A DNA stretch of 32,157 nt from RGIG7300 sp045649645 (GTDB lineage Bacteria > Bacillota > Clostridia > Oscillospirales > CAG-272), in the NCBI GenBank assembly GCA_045649645.1, contig JAZRQH010000006.1:1-32157 (forward strand). Reading direction: 5' to 3'. A program made the position numbers and the translations under genes. This document shows positions 31,456 through 32,157 of the stretch, in pieces (the stretch's first letter is position 1; every line of letters starts with the position of its first letter). The notes under the pieces were generated by a model. It saw only the letters and a program-made list of their open reading frames with translations. It did not search any database and had not been told where the DNA came from.

Positions 31456-32157
31456 ATGAGAAGTGCAATATACGGAGCGGGCTCTCTCGGAACGGTGCTG
31501 GGAGCCTACATAACCAAGAACGGCGGTCAGATCGACCTTATCAACCGTAACAAGGCACACGTACAAGCCCTTCGCGATAAGGGAGCAAGAATAGTGGGAA
31601 CCGTGGATATGACCGTGCCCGTAACAGTTTATACCCCCGACGAGATGACAGGGAAGTATGATATAATCCTGCTTATGACAAAGCAGCTCTTCAACAAAGA
31701 GGTAGTTACTATGCTGGGTGACTATCTCAGCGACGAGGGTGTCATAGTCACTCTCCAGAACGGAATCCCCGAGCCCGGCATTGCCGAGATAGTGGGCAGC
31801 CATCGTACTATGGGATGTACCGTAGAGTGGGGAGCTACACTTTCTGAGCCCGGTGTTTGCACGTTGACCAGCGATCCTGCTTCGCTTTCATTCCATATGG
31901 GTAGGATGGAGGGCATAACCGAGGATCAGTTTAAGTCGGTTACCGAGCTTCTTGAGCTTATGTGTCCTGTGCACGTTGAGAGCAACCTGCTTGGAGCACG
32001 TTGGTCTAAGCTTCTTATCAACGCCACCTTCTCCGGTCTTGGTACTGTTGTGGGCGGAGTGTTCGGTGACGTATCAGAAAATAAGGCTGCTCGCCGTGTT
32101 GCTATACGTTGTATGAAGGAATGTATCGATGTAGGCCATGCAACAGGTGTAGAGTTT
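31456..32157 (+). CDS. panE: Ketopantoate reductase (2-dehydropantoate 2-reductase), cut by window end
   Basis: 234 codons from ATG 31456 to the window edge, no stop reached. An AAAGGA site lies ahead. N-terminal Rossmann fold motif AIYGAGSLGTVLGAYI (GxGxxG); ILLMTKQLFNKEVV and VIVTLQNGIPEP are family blocks (K-x-x and QNG); EWGATLSEPG and GARWSKLLINATFSGLGTVVGG (with the conserved Lys and Asn) also fit. It reduces ketopantoate with NADPH in pantothenate and CoA synthesis, but the family includes enzymes with other 2-oxoacid substrates. The rest of the C-terminal domain lies outside the window. Confidence 0.88.
   Translation, partial: MRSAIYGAGSLGTVLGAYITKNGGQIDLINRNKAHVQALRDKGARIVGTVDMTVPVTVYTPDEMTGKYDIILLMTKQLFNKEVVTMLGDYLSDEGVIVTLQNGIPEPGIAEIVGSHRTMGCTVEWGATLSEPGVCTLTSDPASLSFHMGRMEGITEDQFKSVTELLELMCPVHVESNLLGARWSKLLINATFSGLGTVVGGVFGDVSENKAARRVAIRCMKECIDVGHATGVEF

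Noticed and set aside
1..32157. CRISPR arrays, tRNA or rRNA genes, insertion sequences, integrases
   Set aside because: I looked for regular direct repeats with spacers, tRNA-like termini and transposase motifs and saw none.

Overview
The window looks like a chromosomal stretch from a Gram-positive, anaerobic gut-type Clostridia (Ruminococcaceae/Oscillospiraceae-like). This is an inference from three things: strong AGGAGG-type ribosome binding sites and sigma-A style promoters; SipW-type signal peptidases with their substrates plus an LPXTG-like sorting signal; and housekeeping proteins (PurC, PurF tail, UvrD/PcrA helicase, DUF5714-ArsC fusion, DUF4373 protein) of the kind seen in that group. 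I could not run any database search, so species is not assigned.

Layout. Positions 3-101 hold the last codons of a purF-like gene and its terminator. Positions 286-19726 are a large co-directional surface-structure locus (locus 1). It runs: a 2.3-kaa secreted protein with InlB-type repeats; a degenerate EAL-domain protein; a membrane-tethered TasA-like protein; a strongly expressed-looking TasA-like fibre subunit; a SipW-type signal peptidase; a membrane-anchored McrB-like AAA+ ATPase; a DUF2357-like protein with a very long charged helical tail; a second SipW-type peptidase overlapping that gene by one base; a secreted GLUG-repeat protein; and two single-pass proteins with SipW-type signals. 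Two strong hairpins end this locus against the convergent purC gene (minus strand).

Positions 20651-24558 are housekeeping or unrelated genes: a UvrD/PcrA-like helicase with a promoter that predicts a leaderless mRNA, a DUF5714-arsenate-reductase-like fusion, and a minus-strand DUF4373 protein with a 15-bp microrepeat. Positions 24683-31432 form a second surface-structure locus (locus 2). It has its own promoter, a third SipW-type peptidase, three TasA-like subunits, a large von Willebrand A adhesin with Cys/His-rich insertions, a fourth TasA-like subunit, and a TasA-like protein with a sortase-type PPQTG tail. A terminator and the start of a ketopantoate reductase (panE-like, cut by the window end) close the window.

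How the genes may work together (inference). Both loci pair a dedicated SipW peptidase with TasA/camelysin-like secreted subunits and large adhesins. Locus 2 reads like a fibre with a VWA tip, TasA-like shaft subunits and a sortase-anchored base. Locus 1 is the less ordinary one: a membrane AAA+ ATPase of the McrB type and its coiled-coil DUF2357-like partner sit between two SipW peptidases, and a probably inactive EAL protein sits next to a TasA-like subunit that keeps a permanent membrane anchor. I propose locus 1 as a candidate undescribed AAA+-assisted surface-fibre assembly system.
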